29,069 bases of DNA from Actinomycetota bacterium (GCA_003157225.1 PMIZ01000161.1:1-29069); one strand, 5' to 3'; positions 16,710 to 24,896 are shown, numbered from the stretch's first letter. The notes: generated by a model not told the origin, from the sequence alone. Numbers and translations: made by a program.

Positions 16710-17660
16710 TCAGCTGAAGCGGGGGAACAGCGCCAGGGCATTGTCATGAAAGATCTTCTGCTTCTGATCCTCGGTTATCTGGTCGGTGTTCATGATCATC
16801 GCTTTTTGATCTGCGCACTCGTTGGCGGGAGCGAACGGCCAGTCGGTTCCATAGACTAGGTGGGTGTCATCGGTGACATTGAGAAGGGGCCGCAATTGCT
16901 GCATGATCGAGGGACCGGCCGTGTCGTAGTAGAGGCTCCGGAAGCCGCCCAGCACATCAGCCCTGTCTTCGGGCTTTCTGGTGAGCTGAACGAGGCCATG
17001 TATCCGCGGAACCAAGATAGGCAAGACGCCTCCGGCATGAGGTATCACATATCTTATCTCGGGGTACCGGGTGACAACCCCGTTGACGACGAGGTTCGTC
17101 ACGGCGCGGGCGGTATCGAAGAGGAATTCCATCATGGGAACGGGATAGCCGGTCAGCACGTTGGCCGGCACCGCACTCGGCATGCAGGGATGGATGTAGA
17201 TCACGGCCTTGTAGTGGTTCAGACGTTCAAAAAGAGGCTCCAGCGTCGCGTCGCCGAGATAGATACCCTTCGTATTGGTCGTCAGTCTGACCCCATCGAC
17301 TTTCAAATCGTGGTACGCGTGAGTAAGCTCTTCGAGAGCACCTGCGAGATCCGGCAAAGGCAAGGCGGCAAAATAGCCGAACTTATCGGGATACTCGCGG
17401 ACGAGTTCGGCTCCCGCCTCGTTGATAGCCCGAAAGAGCGCCTTTGTCTTCTGATCTTCATCCAGATGGACGTCCGGCGAGGAGAGCGAGAGGACCGCGG
17501 CTGAGATGTCCATCTTCTCCATGTACTCAAGATGCAGTTGCGCATCCCACGGGGGAACGGGAAATCTGTCTCTTCCGACCAGGCCGGTGTCGATCAACGC
17601 CTGCCTATAAGCCGGCGGAATGATGTGGCCATGAACCTCGATGCTGGAAAAAACACCCAT
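16710..17660 (-). CDS. amidohydrolase-2 (ACMSD / gamma-resorcylate decarboxylase-like)
   Basis: A 316-residue amidohydrolase of the ACMSD branch, whose members are non-oxidative decarboxylases (aminocarboxymuconate-semialdehyde, gamma-resorcylate, o-pyrocatechuate) or hydrolases. Metal ligands visible are His10-x-His12 in EVHGHIIPP, His157 in YIHPCMP, His208 in VIPHAGG and Asp273 in VYGTDWPF. Position 8 is Glu, where Asp is common. The start at 17660 has AAGGAGG seven bases upstream; a longer frame beginning at 17735 has no such site. It is the first gene of the ten-gene minus-strand cluster. Decarboxylation or C-C hydrolysis of an aromatic acid would suit the setting, but the substrate is not determined. 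Confidence 0.88.
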   Translation of the reverse strand: MGVFSSIEVHGHIIPPAYRQALIDTGLVGRDRFPVPPWDAQLHLEYMEKMDISAAVLSLSSPDVHLDEDQKTKALFRAINEAGAELVREYPDKFGYFAALPLPDLAGALEELTHAYHDLKVDGVRLTTNTKGIYLGDATLEPLFERLNHYKAVIYIHPCMPSAVPANVLTGYPVPMMEFLFDTARAVTNLVVNGVVTRYPEIRYVIPHAGGVLPILVPRIHGLVQLTRKPEDRADVLGGFRSLYYDTAGPSIMQQLRPLLNVTDDTHLVYGTDWPFAPANECADQKAMIMNTDQITEDQKQKIFHDNALALFPRFS

Positions 17661-17731
17661 GCCAGGTCCTCCTTGCATGTCTAGCTTCCAGTTAGATCCA
17701 CACTGAAACCCCGGGTTCCGCGACGGCTCGT

Positions 17732-18200
17732 TCAATTGGATGCCACGACTAGAGTGGCGACTGCCTGATTGTAGCGCTCGAGCATCTCAAGGCGTGCGAG
17801 TCGTCTGATCCGCCCCTCCTCGACGACCTTGAGTGAGCGATGCCTGCGACGGGCGTTATGCCAGCCGATGTAGGTGACGAGAGCGAGTTCGAGGTCGAGC
17901 CTGGTTCTCCAGACGTCGCGTTTGGTCAGCTCGCGCTTAAGCGTGGACATGATGCTCTCGGCCATGGCGTTATCGAACGCGGTCCCTGTCCTTCCCCGGC
18001 TGGGGGCGACGTCGGCGCGTTTCAGGCGCTCCGTGTACTCATAGGAAGCGTATTGGCTACCGTTGTCAGAGTGCGTCACCGTCTCTGCCACCTCGATCTC
18101 CCGGCATGTCGGCTCGACCCCGAAGCGATCACGATGCGCATCAATGAACGCGCTCACCTCGGACGGGGCTGGTCGAGTTCGCGAACGAAAAACACGCTCG
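17732..18200 (-). pseudogene. IS3-family transposase (OrfB) remnant with internal deletion
   Basis: The minus-strand frame ends with a clear DDE integrase C-terminus: THSDNGSQYASYEYTERL, then TAFDNAMAESIMSTLKREL, then LALVTYIGWHNARRRHRSL. This keeps the second Asp and the Glu of the catalytic triad. Ahead of it lies the typical OrfB N-terminal segment SAFIDAHRDRFGVEPTCREIEV. The two are joined directly near 18083, so about 100 or more residues are missing, including the first catalytic Asp and its strand. The frame stays open upstream to 18520, but that part is not transposase. No OrfA and no convincing terminal inverted repeats are seen. A dead element separating two divergent catabolic operons. 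Confidence 0.8.
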
Positions 18201-18367
18201 CCGCTTTCAGAATCTCTCGCCCGGCTCCATCCTCGAAGTCGCCAACGAGTCCTCCGCGCTGGGGAGTCCTCAACAGCGGTGGCCACGGTGGAATCGTCGG
18301 GGATGGTCACCTCCTCGACCCAGACGGAGCGACAATCGGCCGACGAAATGGCCTCTGACTCACGGAC

Positions 18368-18396
18368 TTGAAAGCGGTTTCTCTCTGTGATAGTTT
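18368..18396 (+). promoter_or_regulatory. candidate sigma70-type promoter for the FAD/CCG/FAD operon
   Basis: TTGAAA at 18368-18373 and TAGTTT at 18391-18396 are separated by exactly 17 bases, about 100 bases before the first gene start at 18496. The -35 matches 5 of 6 consensus bases; the -10 is weaker. It lies just beyond the transposase remnant. Confidence 0.35.
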
Positions 18397-18495
18397 GAAA
18401 GAGCTGGACGTCCCACGTTCGGCGCCACCGACCGACGTTCAAGTGAACGCGACATGAGCACCTTGCGGCAAACCGGCCGCAGGAAGGTAGTGAAC

Positions 18496-19962
18496 ATGGT
18501 AACGGGGAGTGAATTAGCAAAAGTCGTAGGCGCGACGAACGTGATCTCCGACTCGAAGATCCTCGACAGTTATGCCGGGGACCTCAGCTTTGTCGGCAGG
18601 ATTCGTCCGGAGTTCGTCGCGAAAGTCGACAACCGCCAGACCATCATGGGGCTCGTGCAACTCGCAAAGGAGACCGCGACGCCCCTTGTTCCGGTCAGTT
18701 CGGGCGGACCGCACTTCTTCGGCGATACCGTGCCCTCTGCTGGGGGCGCCGTGATCGTCGATCTCAGCGGCATGAAGAAGGTTGACTTGGTCGATCCATT
18801 CGAGCGGGTGGCCTCGGTGATAGAACCGGGCGTTACCTTCGGGGAACTCATCCCGGTCGTGGCTAAGGCGGGGCTGCGTCTGAACATGCCTCTCCAGCCG
18901 CGGGCTACAAAATCGGTAGTTGGCAGCATGCTCTCCCGCGAGCCGGTCATCATGCCTCATTACCACTGGGATATCGCCGACCCGATCGGTTCGACCGAGG
19001 TTGTATTCGGCACCGGCGACATGTTCCGCACCGGTGCGGCCGCTGGGCCGGGCGAAATCGACGAACAGCGGGCAGCAGGGGGCCGGCAGAAGGAAGCAGC
19101 GGGCCCCTCGGCCATGTCGCTCCATCGTCTCCTCCAGGGCGCCCAAGGCACCATGGGCATAGTCACCTGGGCCTCGGCTCGTTGCGAGTTGATTCCAGAC
19201 CGAGAACATCCCTACTTCATCGCTTCCAGCGACCTGGCCAAGCTGCTTGAAGCGGCGCACTGGCTCATTCGGCTGAGGCTCGGCAACGAGCTTCTGATTC
19301 TCAACGCCTCCGATGTTGCCGCCCTTTTTGCCGACGGCGATTCGGCCTACGACCAGCTGCTGGCCACGTTGCCGCGCTGGGTCCTCTTCGTCAACCTGGG
19401 TGCGTACAAGTACCTACCCGACATGCGGATGGACGGCCTGATCCAGGACACGGGTGCGCTGTTGCAGAGGCTTGGTGTTCAGAGCACGCAGAGCCTCGGG
19501 GGCATCAGCGCCCCAGAGTTCCTCGACGCGATCCGGCGGCCCTCGGCTGAGCCCTATTGGAAGCTGCGCCGCGACGGTGGATGCCAGGACATCTTCTTCC
19601 TCACCACAAGCGCGAAGATCCCCGGGCTGGTAGAGGCCATGACCGACGCGGCCGACAGGGCTGGGTATGCCGCGGCTAAGATGGGTGTGTACGTGCAGCC
19701 GATCGTGCAAGGCACCAGCTGCCACGTCGAGTTCAACCTCTTCTACGACCCGGCCAATACGGCCGAGGCCGGCATCGTGAGGGGGCTTGCCACCAGCGCG
19801 ATCCAACCGCTCATGAACGCCGGGGCTTTCTTCTCCCGGCCCTTCGGCGAGGCGGCCAAGCAGATCATGAACCGGGATGCGGCCGGCGTCGAGGCCCTGA
19901 AGACATTCAAGGCGATCGTCGATCCCGCCGGCATCCTCAATCCCGGAAAACTGTGCTTCTAA
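18496..19962 (+). CDS. FAD-binding (GlcD-like) oxidoreductase
   Basis: A 488-residue flavoprotein of the FAD_binding_4/PCMH type. Features are IRPEFVAKVDNRQTIMGLVQ, PVSSGGPHFFGDT as the FAD pyrophosphate loop, SVIEPGVTFGELIP (108-120), SVVGSMLSREP, LLQGAQGTMGIVTWAS (212-227) and the C-terminal DPAGILNPGKLCF. Between residues 180 and 206 there is a Gly/Ala-rich charged insertion within the FAD domain. AGGAAGG lies eight bases before ATG 18496; an in-frame ATG at 18454 lacks such a site. It starts a three-gene operon with a CCG Fe-S protein and a second, only distantly similar FAD oxidase. It is likely a 2-hydroxy-acid or alcohol dehydrogenase passing electrons to the CCG protein; the substrate is unknown. 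Confidence 0.88.
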   Translation: MVTGSELAKVVGATNVISDSKILDSYAGDLSFVGRIRPEFVAKVDNRQTIMGLVQLAKETATPLVPVSSGGPHFFGDTVPSAGGAVIVDLSGMKKVDLVDPFERVASVIEPGVTFGELIPVVAKAGLRLNMPLQPRATKSVVGSMLSREPVIMPHYHWDIADPIGSTEVVFGTGDMFRTGAAAGPGEIDEQRAAGGRQKEAAGPSAMSLHRLLQGAQGTMGIVTWASARCELIPDREHPYFIASSDLAKLLEAAHWLIRLRLGNELLILNASDVAALFADGDSAYDQLLATLPRWVLFVNLGAYKYLPDMRMDGLIQDTGALLQRLGVQSTQSLGGISAPEFLDAIRRPSAEPYWKLRRDGGCQDIFFLTTSAKIPGLVEAMTDAADRAGYAAAKMGVYVQPIVQGTSCHVEFNLFYDPANTAEAGIVRGLATSAIQPLMNAGAFFSRPFGEAAKQIMNRDAAGVEALKTFKAIVDPAGILNPGKLCF

Positions 19963-19978
19963 CGGAGAGGATCACGAG

Positions 19979-21235
19979 ATGCCGCTCAAAGACCATCAGG
20001 CCGACATGGAGTCATGCTGCCGTTGCTCGGCCTGCAAGTTCATCCCCCTGGAGAAGATCACCGGGCAGCAGTATTCGAACGTGTGCCCGAGCATCTCTCG
20101 CTACAACTTCCACTCGCACTCGGGCGGAGGGCGTATGGGCTTCGGCCTGGGACTGATCCGCGGCCGGGTCGAGTACGGCCCGCGGGCGGGTGAGGTCATC
20201 TACAACTGCAACCTGTGCGGCGCCTGCGATGTGTCGTGCAAGTACGCCATGGAGTTCGACGTGCTCGAGCCGCTGTACGCTATGCGCGAAGGGTGCGTCC
20301 AGAACGGTCAGGCGGATCCGGCCTGGGACAAGCTCGTCAAGGCTATGGAGAAGCAGGCTCCCGTGACTGTGGGGTCGCTCGGCAAGCGGGCCGAATGGCA
20401 CAAGGGGCTCAAGGTCAAGGACTACGTGACCGACAAGGCCGCTGTCGTCTACCACGCCGGCTGCCTTGCGAGCACCGACGCTACTGCCGGAGCCACTGCC
20501 AAGACGGCGCTGTCGATGCTGATCAAGGCCGGGCTTGACGTGGGGGTGGCGACGAGTGGCGAGATCTGCTGCGGCGGCCGCTCCTACGAGATGGGCTATC
20601 GCGACGAGGCAATCGAGCAGGCCAAGCGCAATGTCGCCCGGCTCAGGGCCTCCGGAGCTCAAGAGCTCGTGACCGGCTGCGCCCACTGCTACCAGTACTA
20701 CAAGGTGCTCTATCCGAAGCTCGGCCTCGATCTGGGCATCAAGGTGACCCATGTCGTCGAGAAACTTGCCGAGTTGGTCGAGCAGGGCGCGCTGAAGCCC
20801 GAAAAACGTGTCGACCTGACCGTCACCTACCACGACCCGTGCCATCTCGGCCGGCTGAGCGAGCCCTGGATCGCCTGGGAGGGCGTCCAGCGGGAACGCC
20901 ATATGCGTGTCTACGATCCGCCCCGCACGCTTCGCCGCGGCACGAACGGCGTCTACGAACCGCCGCGCGAACTGCTGAGGAGCATCCCCGGGGTCAGGTT
21001 GGTCGAGATGGACCGCGTCAAGGAATACGCATGGTGCTGCGGCGCGGGCGGAGGGGTCAGGGAAACCAACCCGGAGTTCGCAGCGTGGACGGCCGGCGAA
21101 CGGCTGCAGGAGGCGGAGTCCACCGGAGCGGAGGCCCTCGTCACCGCCTGCCCGCACTGCGCCCGGAACCTCTCGGGGGGCGACAGCGCCCTGAAGGTCC
21201 TCGACGTCGTCGAGATCTTGAACAAGGCGATTTAG
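19979..21235 (+). CDS. CCG-domain (Fe-S) electron-transfer protein, HdrD/GlcF-like
   Basis: A 418-residue Fe-S protein between two FAD oxidases. Cluster motifs are Cys13, Cys14, Cys16 and Cys19 with Cys36-Pro, CNLCGACDVSC at 77-87, and two CCG domains: CCGG at 197-200 with GCAHC at 233-237, and DPCHLGR at 287-292 with CCGAGGG at 353-359 and ACPHC at 390-394. An insertion of roughly 35 residues (about 294-330, rich in Arg and Pro) separates DPC from the second CCG motif and is absent from the homologue at 3863-5104. The GGAGAGG upstream of ATG 19979 supports the start; the gap to the preceding stop is 16 bases. It probably gathers electrons from one or both neighbouring flavoproteins. Confidence 0.9.
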   Translation: MPLKDHQADMESCCRCSACKFIPLEKITGQQYSNVCPSISRYNFHSHSGGGRMGFGLGLIRGRVEYGPRAGEVIYNCNLCGACDVSCKYAMEFDVLEPLYAMREGCVQNGQADPAWDKLVKAMEKQAPVTVGSLGKRAEWHKGLKVKDYVTDKAAVVYHAGCLASTDATAGATAKTALSMLIKAGLDVGVATSGEICCGGRSYEMGYRDEAIEQAKRNVARLRASGAQELVTGCAHCYQYYKVLYPKLGLDLGIKVTHVVEKLAELVEQGALKPEKRVDLTVTYHDPCHLGRLSEPWIAWEGVQRERHMRVYDPPRTLRRGTNGVYEPPRELLRSIPGVRLVEMDRVKEYAWCCGAGGGVRETNPEFAAWTAGERLQEAESTGAEALVTACPHCARNLSGGDSALKVLDVVEILNKAI

Positions 21236-21249
21236 GGAGGCGTCGAGAC

Positions 21250-22797
21250 ATGGCACTCAGCAAAGAGCAGTATCAGGCCTTCGAGGCCATCGTTGGACCG
21301 GAGAACATCTCCGATGACCCGGTCGATCTCGACGCGTGGGCCTGGCGGTCGGGCCAAGCGGCCATGGCCCAGGACTTCAAGCCCCGCTTTGAAGCCATCC
21401 TCATGCCGGCAAGCCCCGCCGAGGTCCAGTCGATCGTTCGGCTCTGCAACAAGACCGGGGTTCAGTTCAAGGCCTCCAGCACCGGCTGGGGCGTCTACTG
21501 CGACGCCGGCGGACCCGGGTGCGTCAAGCTCGATCTGCGGCGCATGAACCGCGTCATCGAGATCAACGAGGAGAACATGTACGCGGTGGTGGAGCCGTAC
21601 GTGATCCATGCCCAGCTGCAGGCCGAACTCATGAAGCGAGGCCTCTGCTGCAACGTCAACGGGGCGGGAGGCGTCACGTCCGCGATGCCGCTCGCGGCGC
21701 ACGAGGGCATCGGTCATATGAGCGGCACCTGCAGCATCAGCGAGCGCAATCTGTTGGCGCTTGAATGGGTCACCCCCGAAGGAGAGATCATCCAGACGGG
21801 CTCGCTCGCAGCCCTTGGAGAGTGGTTCTGCGCCGACGGCCCCGGCCCTTCGCTGCGCGGCATCATCAGGGGCAACGTGGTGCCCCTGGGCGGCTTGGGC
21901 GTGTACACCAAGGCCGCGGTGAAGATCTATCACTGGGCCGGCCCGCCGACGATGGAAGTCAAGGGCGCCTCACCGAACTACGTGATGCAGAACCCGGGCA
22001 ACTTCCTCCTTCGCTATCTATCCTGGCCGACAGAAGAGGGCCGCTCGCTCGGCATCCAGAAGCTCGGGGAGAGTGAGATCGCTTTCGGCATCATGGGCTT
22101 CAACCCGAACATGGTGGCGGCGAACGTGGCGACCAGCAACGAGGAGGAACTCGTACTGGCCGAGCAGTACTCCAAGGAGATTGTGGGCCCTGGCTTCTGC
22201 GTTGTCCTCATGGGCAACTCACCCCGGGACTTCGAGTACAAGAAGGCGGTTCTCGAGCAGATCATCAAGGATACGGGCGCGGCTTCCCTGAAGGCGGTCG
22301 AAGAGGGTGACGTGCATGACGCGTTCGTATGGCGCTTCATCCGCGTCACCGCTTCGATCCGCGAAACGATGCGTGGGACGGGAGTCTTCGGCGGCGAGGT
22401 CTTCGGTACCGACTGCTACCGCGTTATGTCGAACTTCATCCAGCACTCGCGGGTCGACAAACAGGACCTGATCGACCGGGGCCTCGTCTACCCCGACAAT
22501 ACCGACCCCTTCATCACCTCGCTCGAGCAGGGCCAGCTCGCCCACTCGGAAGTCCTGCTGCGCTGGACACCGGCGCCGGATGTGGCCGAGGCCGCCATGG
22601 AATACGTGGGCAAATCGAACGCAAACGCCGTCAACGGCCACTACGGGTTGCCGCACCACCTGTTCAACGACTTCCAGCACGACTTCTTCGGGCCGCACAC
22701 CTCCAACTACACCTACTGGCTCCGCAGGATCAAGAAGAGCTTCGACCCCAACGGAGTATCAGAGGCGAGCAACCACATTACGGCCAAGGACGTCTGA
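21250..22797 (+). CDS. FAD-binding (VAO-type) oxidoreductase
   Basis: A 515-residue flavoprotein. The FAD_binding_4 domain is recognisable from FEAILMPASPAEVQSIVRLC (48-66), KASSTGWGVYCDAGGPG (74-90), VVEPYVIHAQLQ (113-124), the AAHEGIGHMSG stretch and GNVVPLGGLGVYTKAAVKI (208-226). The C-terminal half lacks close sequence features I can name; the region HYGLPHHLFNDFQHDFFG (near 460-480) is rich in His and aromatic residues and could be part of the active site. The frame is open 137 codons further upstream inside the previous gene, but AGGGAGG before ATG 21250 fixes the start. It ends the operon, just ahead of a strong hairpin. Its function as a dehydrogenase is inferred from the fold and the CCG partner. 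Confidence 0.85.
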   Translation: MALSKEQYQAFEAIVGPENISDDPVDLDAWAWRSGQAAMAQDFKPRFEAILMPASPAEVQSIVRLCNKTGVQFKASSTGWGVYCDAGGPGCVKLDLRRMNRVIEINEENMYAVVEPYVIHAQLQAELMKRGLCCNVNGAGGVTSAMPLAAHEGIGHMSGTCSISERNLLALEWVTPEGEIIQTGSLAALGEWFCADGPGPSLRGIIRGNVVPLGGLGVYTKAAVKIYHWAGPPTMEVKGASPNYVMQNPGNFLLRYLSWPTEEGRSLGIQKLGESEIAFGIMGFNPNMVAANVATSNEEELVLAEQYSKEIVGPGFCVVLMGNSPRDFEYKKAVLEQIIKDTGAASLKAVEEGDVHDAFVWRFIRVTASIRETMRGTGVFGGEVFGTDCYRVMSNFIQHSRVDKQDLIDRGLVYPDNTDPFITSLEQGQLAHSEVLLRWTPAPDVAEAAMEYVGKSNANAVNGHYGLPHHLFNDFQHDFFGPHTSNYTYWLRRIKKSFDPNGVSEASNHITAKDV

Positions 22798-22809
22798 CCA
22801 TCCCTAAGC

Positions 22810-22845
22810 GAGCCCGCCGCGCCACGTCCCCGGTGCGGCGGGCTC
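22810..22845 (+). terminator. GC-rich hairpin terminator of the FAD/CCG/FAD operon
   Basis: GAGCCCGCCGC (22810-22820) pairs perfectly with GCGGCGGGCTC (22835-22845), and three further inner pairs bring the stem to about 14 bp with an 8-base loop. The tract after it (CGTCTTCCT) is only moderately T-rich. The location 12 bases after the stop codon supports termination. Confidence 0.7.
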
Positions 22846-22902
22846 CGTCTTCCTAGCAGGGATGGCAACGGCCGCCGGCTCTCATGGAAGGAGGAAGATG
22901 CC

Positions 22903-23604
22903 GTGTCGGTGATCACCGTGTTCAGACAGGCTGGCTGCAAAGGACGCTACATCGCCGAGAGTCTGGCCGCGGCTCTCGGCTACCATTTTGCCGACTACGC
23001 CACCGCCGAGCGGCTGATGCAGCAGTGTGGGTACGCGCGGACGCCCGAGGTGTACCAGTCCGTACCTGACTTCTGGGACCGCTTCACCAGGCGGGGACTG
23101 GAGCGGGACGAGATCAACAACACGCTTCGGTCGGTGACGCTCGCCATGGCGCGTCACGGCAACGTGGTGATGCTGGGGCGAGGCTAATACGCGCCTTTGC
23201 AGGGCCTTTCCGACGTCATCAACGTGCGACTCAAGGCGCCGCTTTCCCTCCGCATCGAGCGGGTCATGCAGGATCTTCAGTTGACGCCCCAGGAAGCCGC
23301 GGCGTTCGTAGAGGAGAAGGATGTGCTGGTGGCCGATTTTGCCCGGACTTCGTACGGCCTTTCGCCCGACGACCTCAGCCTGTTCGACATCGTGATAGAC
23401 ACTGGGAGAGCCGATCCGGACTCGGTCGTAGGCTTTCTCGTCGAGGTGGTGAGCGCCCAGGCTGCGGATGGCGGGGAGGAGAGACCGAGCGCCGCGGCGC
23501 TCGAGGTCGATCCGGTGATAGCGAGCGTAGTCTCAGATGAGTTCGAGCGGGTGGCGCGTCTCCGCACATCCGCCATAGAAGCCGACGCCCAGGAGTCAAT
23601 CTAG
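22903..23604 (+). pseudogene. cytidylate-kinase-like protein interrupted by an in-frame TAA
   Basis: A GTG start with AAGGAGGAAG upstream opens a 94-codon frame (VITVFRQAGCKGRYIAESLA, LGYHFADYATAERLM) that ends at TAA 23185-23187 in the middle of VVMLGRG. The same frame resumes at once (YAPLQGLSDVINVRLKAPLSLRI) and runs 138 codons to 23604, ending the fold with YGLSPDDLSLFDIVIDTGR. Together they match the cytidylate kinase-like family (PF13189), where the position of the stop normally holds a small residue after GRG. Only one base triplet is wrong, with no frameshift or deletion. Either this is a recent nonsense mutation, a sequencing error or readthrough. The nucleotide-binding loop is also weak (QAGCKG), so it may never have been a true kinase. 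Confidence 0.75.
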
Positions 23605-24596
23605 ACGAACGTCAGGCTCGCCACGTTTAGCAACTCCACGCGGCTGCTCCCCAGAACGCTCTCGCCCGAGACGACCATGTCCGGATCCAGTCGAACCTCG
23701 AATTGGTCGCCGTCGCGTGTTTCAATACTTCCTGTGAAGGAATCGTCGCTGCATTGGATTGCGACCGACCGCAGGCGGTCGGGATCGATGTAGGTCTCCA
23801 CTAGCCCGAGCCAGCAACCAAGACAGGCCTTCCCTCCGAGGCGAACCTCGCGCAATTCTATCTCGTTCCCATCCTGAGTACGCACGATCAACGGTCCTCG
23901 CCAGGCCGTCGTGTCTGGAACGGCCTTGCTCGGGTTCGGCGAAAGCCACGCGGTCATCGCTTCTATGACGAAGTCTTCACCCTCAGCGACAGAGTAGCGA
24001 TCGTCTGCCAGAACCCGCCGACGGACGTTGTCGAGCATGCCCAAGTAGGCGCACACGGCGAGTTCCGGATCGATGTCGCGAACCCTCCCGTCTTGAATTG
24101 CCTTAGCGAGGTCTCGCGCCAGACGGGTGACCCCGAAACGTGAGGACGCTTTGGCCTTGCTGCTGACCTCAGGGTCGGGCGAGTGCTCGCTTACACGTGT
24201 CAAATCGATGAGCGGAGAGAACCAACTGTATTGGTCCACCCGCTGCATCCGCGCACGGAGGTTCGAGAAGAAGTCCCCACCTCGCAGCCCTAGCTCCTCC
24301 TCGAGGTCACCGATCACTTCATCCGGGTAACCCAAACACTGCAGGAGCAGGTCCTTCTTACTGTGGAAATACAGGTAGAGAGTCCCTTTCCCGATGCCCA
24401 AAGAGTCGGTTATGTCGGCAATTCGCGCTCGTTCGTAACCGTGCTCGTGAAAAACCACGATGGCGGCCTCAATGATTCGGTCGCGCTTGTCTCGGGGGGC
24501 GGACGCCGCCGACTCCCCTTGCTTGCTGCTTGCTCTTGCATCCTCGTTAGTGGCTTTCACTCGCGCTCCTATGCGCACCGGCTGGTCAGTCATCAT
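23601..24596 (-). CDS. TetR-family regulator with an extra C-terminal domain
   Basis: A 331-residue regulator, clearly longer than the usual 190-230. Residues 36-85 are the TetR HTH (RDRIIEAAIVVFHEHGYER, then ADITDSLGIGKGTLYLYFHSKKDLL). A helical ligand domain runs to about 220. Residues 232-331 are a beta-rich addition I do not recognise, with two similar DG-containing strand pairs (TQDGNEIELREV and TRDGDQFEVRL) and a Cys258-Leu-Gly-Cys261 motif that could bind metal or respond to redox state, which is inference. The start has only a weak ribosome-binding site, and a 35-residue polar tail precedes the HTH. The stop overlaps the stop of the opposing gene in a shared CTAG. It is divergent from the glycyl-radical operon, whose promoter carries a palindrome suited to this family. 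Confidence 0.85.
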   Translation of the reverse strand: MMTDQPVRIGARVKATNEDARASSKQGESAASAPRDKRDRIIEAAIVVFHEHGYERARIADITDSLGIGKGTLYLYFHSKKDLLLQCLGYPDEVIGDLEEELGLRGGDFFSNLRARMQRVDQYSWFSPLIDLTRVSEHSPDPEVSSKAKASSRFGVTRLARDLAKAIQDGRVRDIDPELAVCAYLGMLDNVRRRVLADDRYSVAEGEDFVIEAMTAWLSPNPSKAVPDTTAWRGPLIVRTQDGNEIELREVRLGGKACLGCWLGLVETYIDPDRLRSVAIQCSDDSFTGSIETRDGDQFEVRLDPDMVVSGESVLGSSRVELLNVASLTFV

Positions 24597-24704
24597 TCTT
24601 ACAGTAGCACCCCCGGCCCTCGATTCGCAAGCGCGCCGAGCACACGTTATTAGACGTTTTTGCAGGATATTTCACTGATCATCAACGTGGCCTGACGGGT
24701 TCCC

Positions 24705-24733
24705 TTGACAATACCACAGGCGGCAGCTATGCT
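24705..24733 (+). promoter_or_regulatory. near-consensus sigma70 promoter of the glycyl-radical operon
   Basis: A perfect -35 TTGACA (24705-24710) is followed after exactly 17 bases by TATGCT (24728-24733), a good -10. The predicted transcript begins near 24740, inside the palindrome described next, leaving a leader of about 155 bases before the GRE start codon. I saw no riboswitch-like structure in that leader. Confidence 0.75.
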
Positions 24734-24738
24734 GCTAA

Positions 24739-24754
24739 GACTGACCGGTCAGTC
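24739..24754 (+). promoter_or_regulatory. perfect 16-bp palindromic operator, probably for the divergent TetR protein
   Basis: GACTGACCGGTCAGTC is a perfect inverted repeat with no spacer, starting five bases after the -10 box and covering the expected transcription start. Size, symmetry and position fit a TetR-family operator where a bound dimer blocks open-complex formation. A half-site copy, GACTGACC, occurs on the minus strand in the first codons of the TetR gene (near 24582-24590). Confidence 0.7.
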
Positions 24755-24896
24755 AATTGCCCGTCGGAACCAAACGTTCACACGGTTTCGCTGGACTTTG
24801 ACGCCGGGACGAGGGGAGACCACTTCCCCAGGATCAGCGGGATGGCGTAGTGCCGTTCCCCGATTCATGTCCCGAGGCCAACGGAGAGAGGATCAT

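Noticed and set aside
17705..17719. Imperfect palindrome GAAACCCCGGGTTCC upstream of the minus-strand cluster
   Set aside because: Eleven symmetric bases in GC-rich DNA with no adjoining promoter elements I could defend; possible operator but too weak to list.
18201..18520. N-terminal part of the minus-strand frame preceding the transposase segment
   Set aside because: No similarity to OrfA or OrfB is visible and it overlaps the start of the plus-strand FAD oxidase, so I limited the remnant to the recognisable part.
20839..21249. 137-codon upstream extension of the second FAD oxidase
   Set aside because: It lies in another frame of the CCG-protein gene and reads as Arg/Pro-rich noise; the ATG at 21250 has a strong ribosome-binding site and a normal family start.
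20012..21256. Long minus-strand open frame antisense to the CCG-protein gene
   Set aside because: It is a high-GC shadow frame with Arg/Ala/Asp/Val-rich composition and no family features; the plus-strand protein has all its cluster motifs.
24597..24704. Promoter for the TetR gene on the minus strand
   Set aside because: AT-rich hexamers such as TAATAA occur but no paired -35 at an acceptable distance; not supportable.
24705..24896. 64-codon N-terminal extension of the glycyl-radical enzyme
   Set aside because: It would begin at the -35 box and translate the promoter and operator; GGAGAGAGG before ATG 24897 fits much better.
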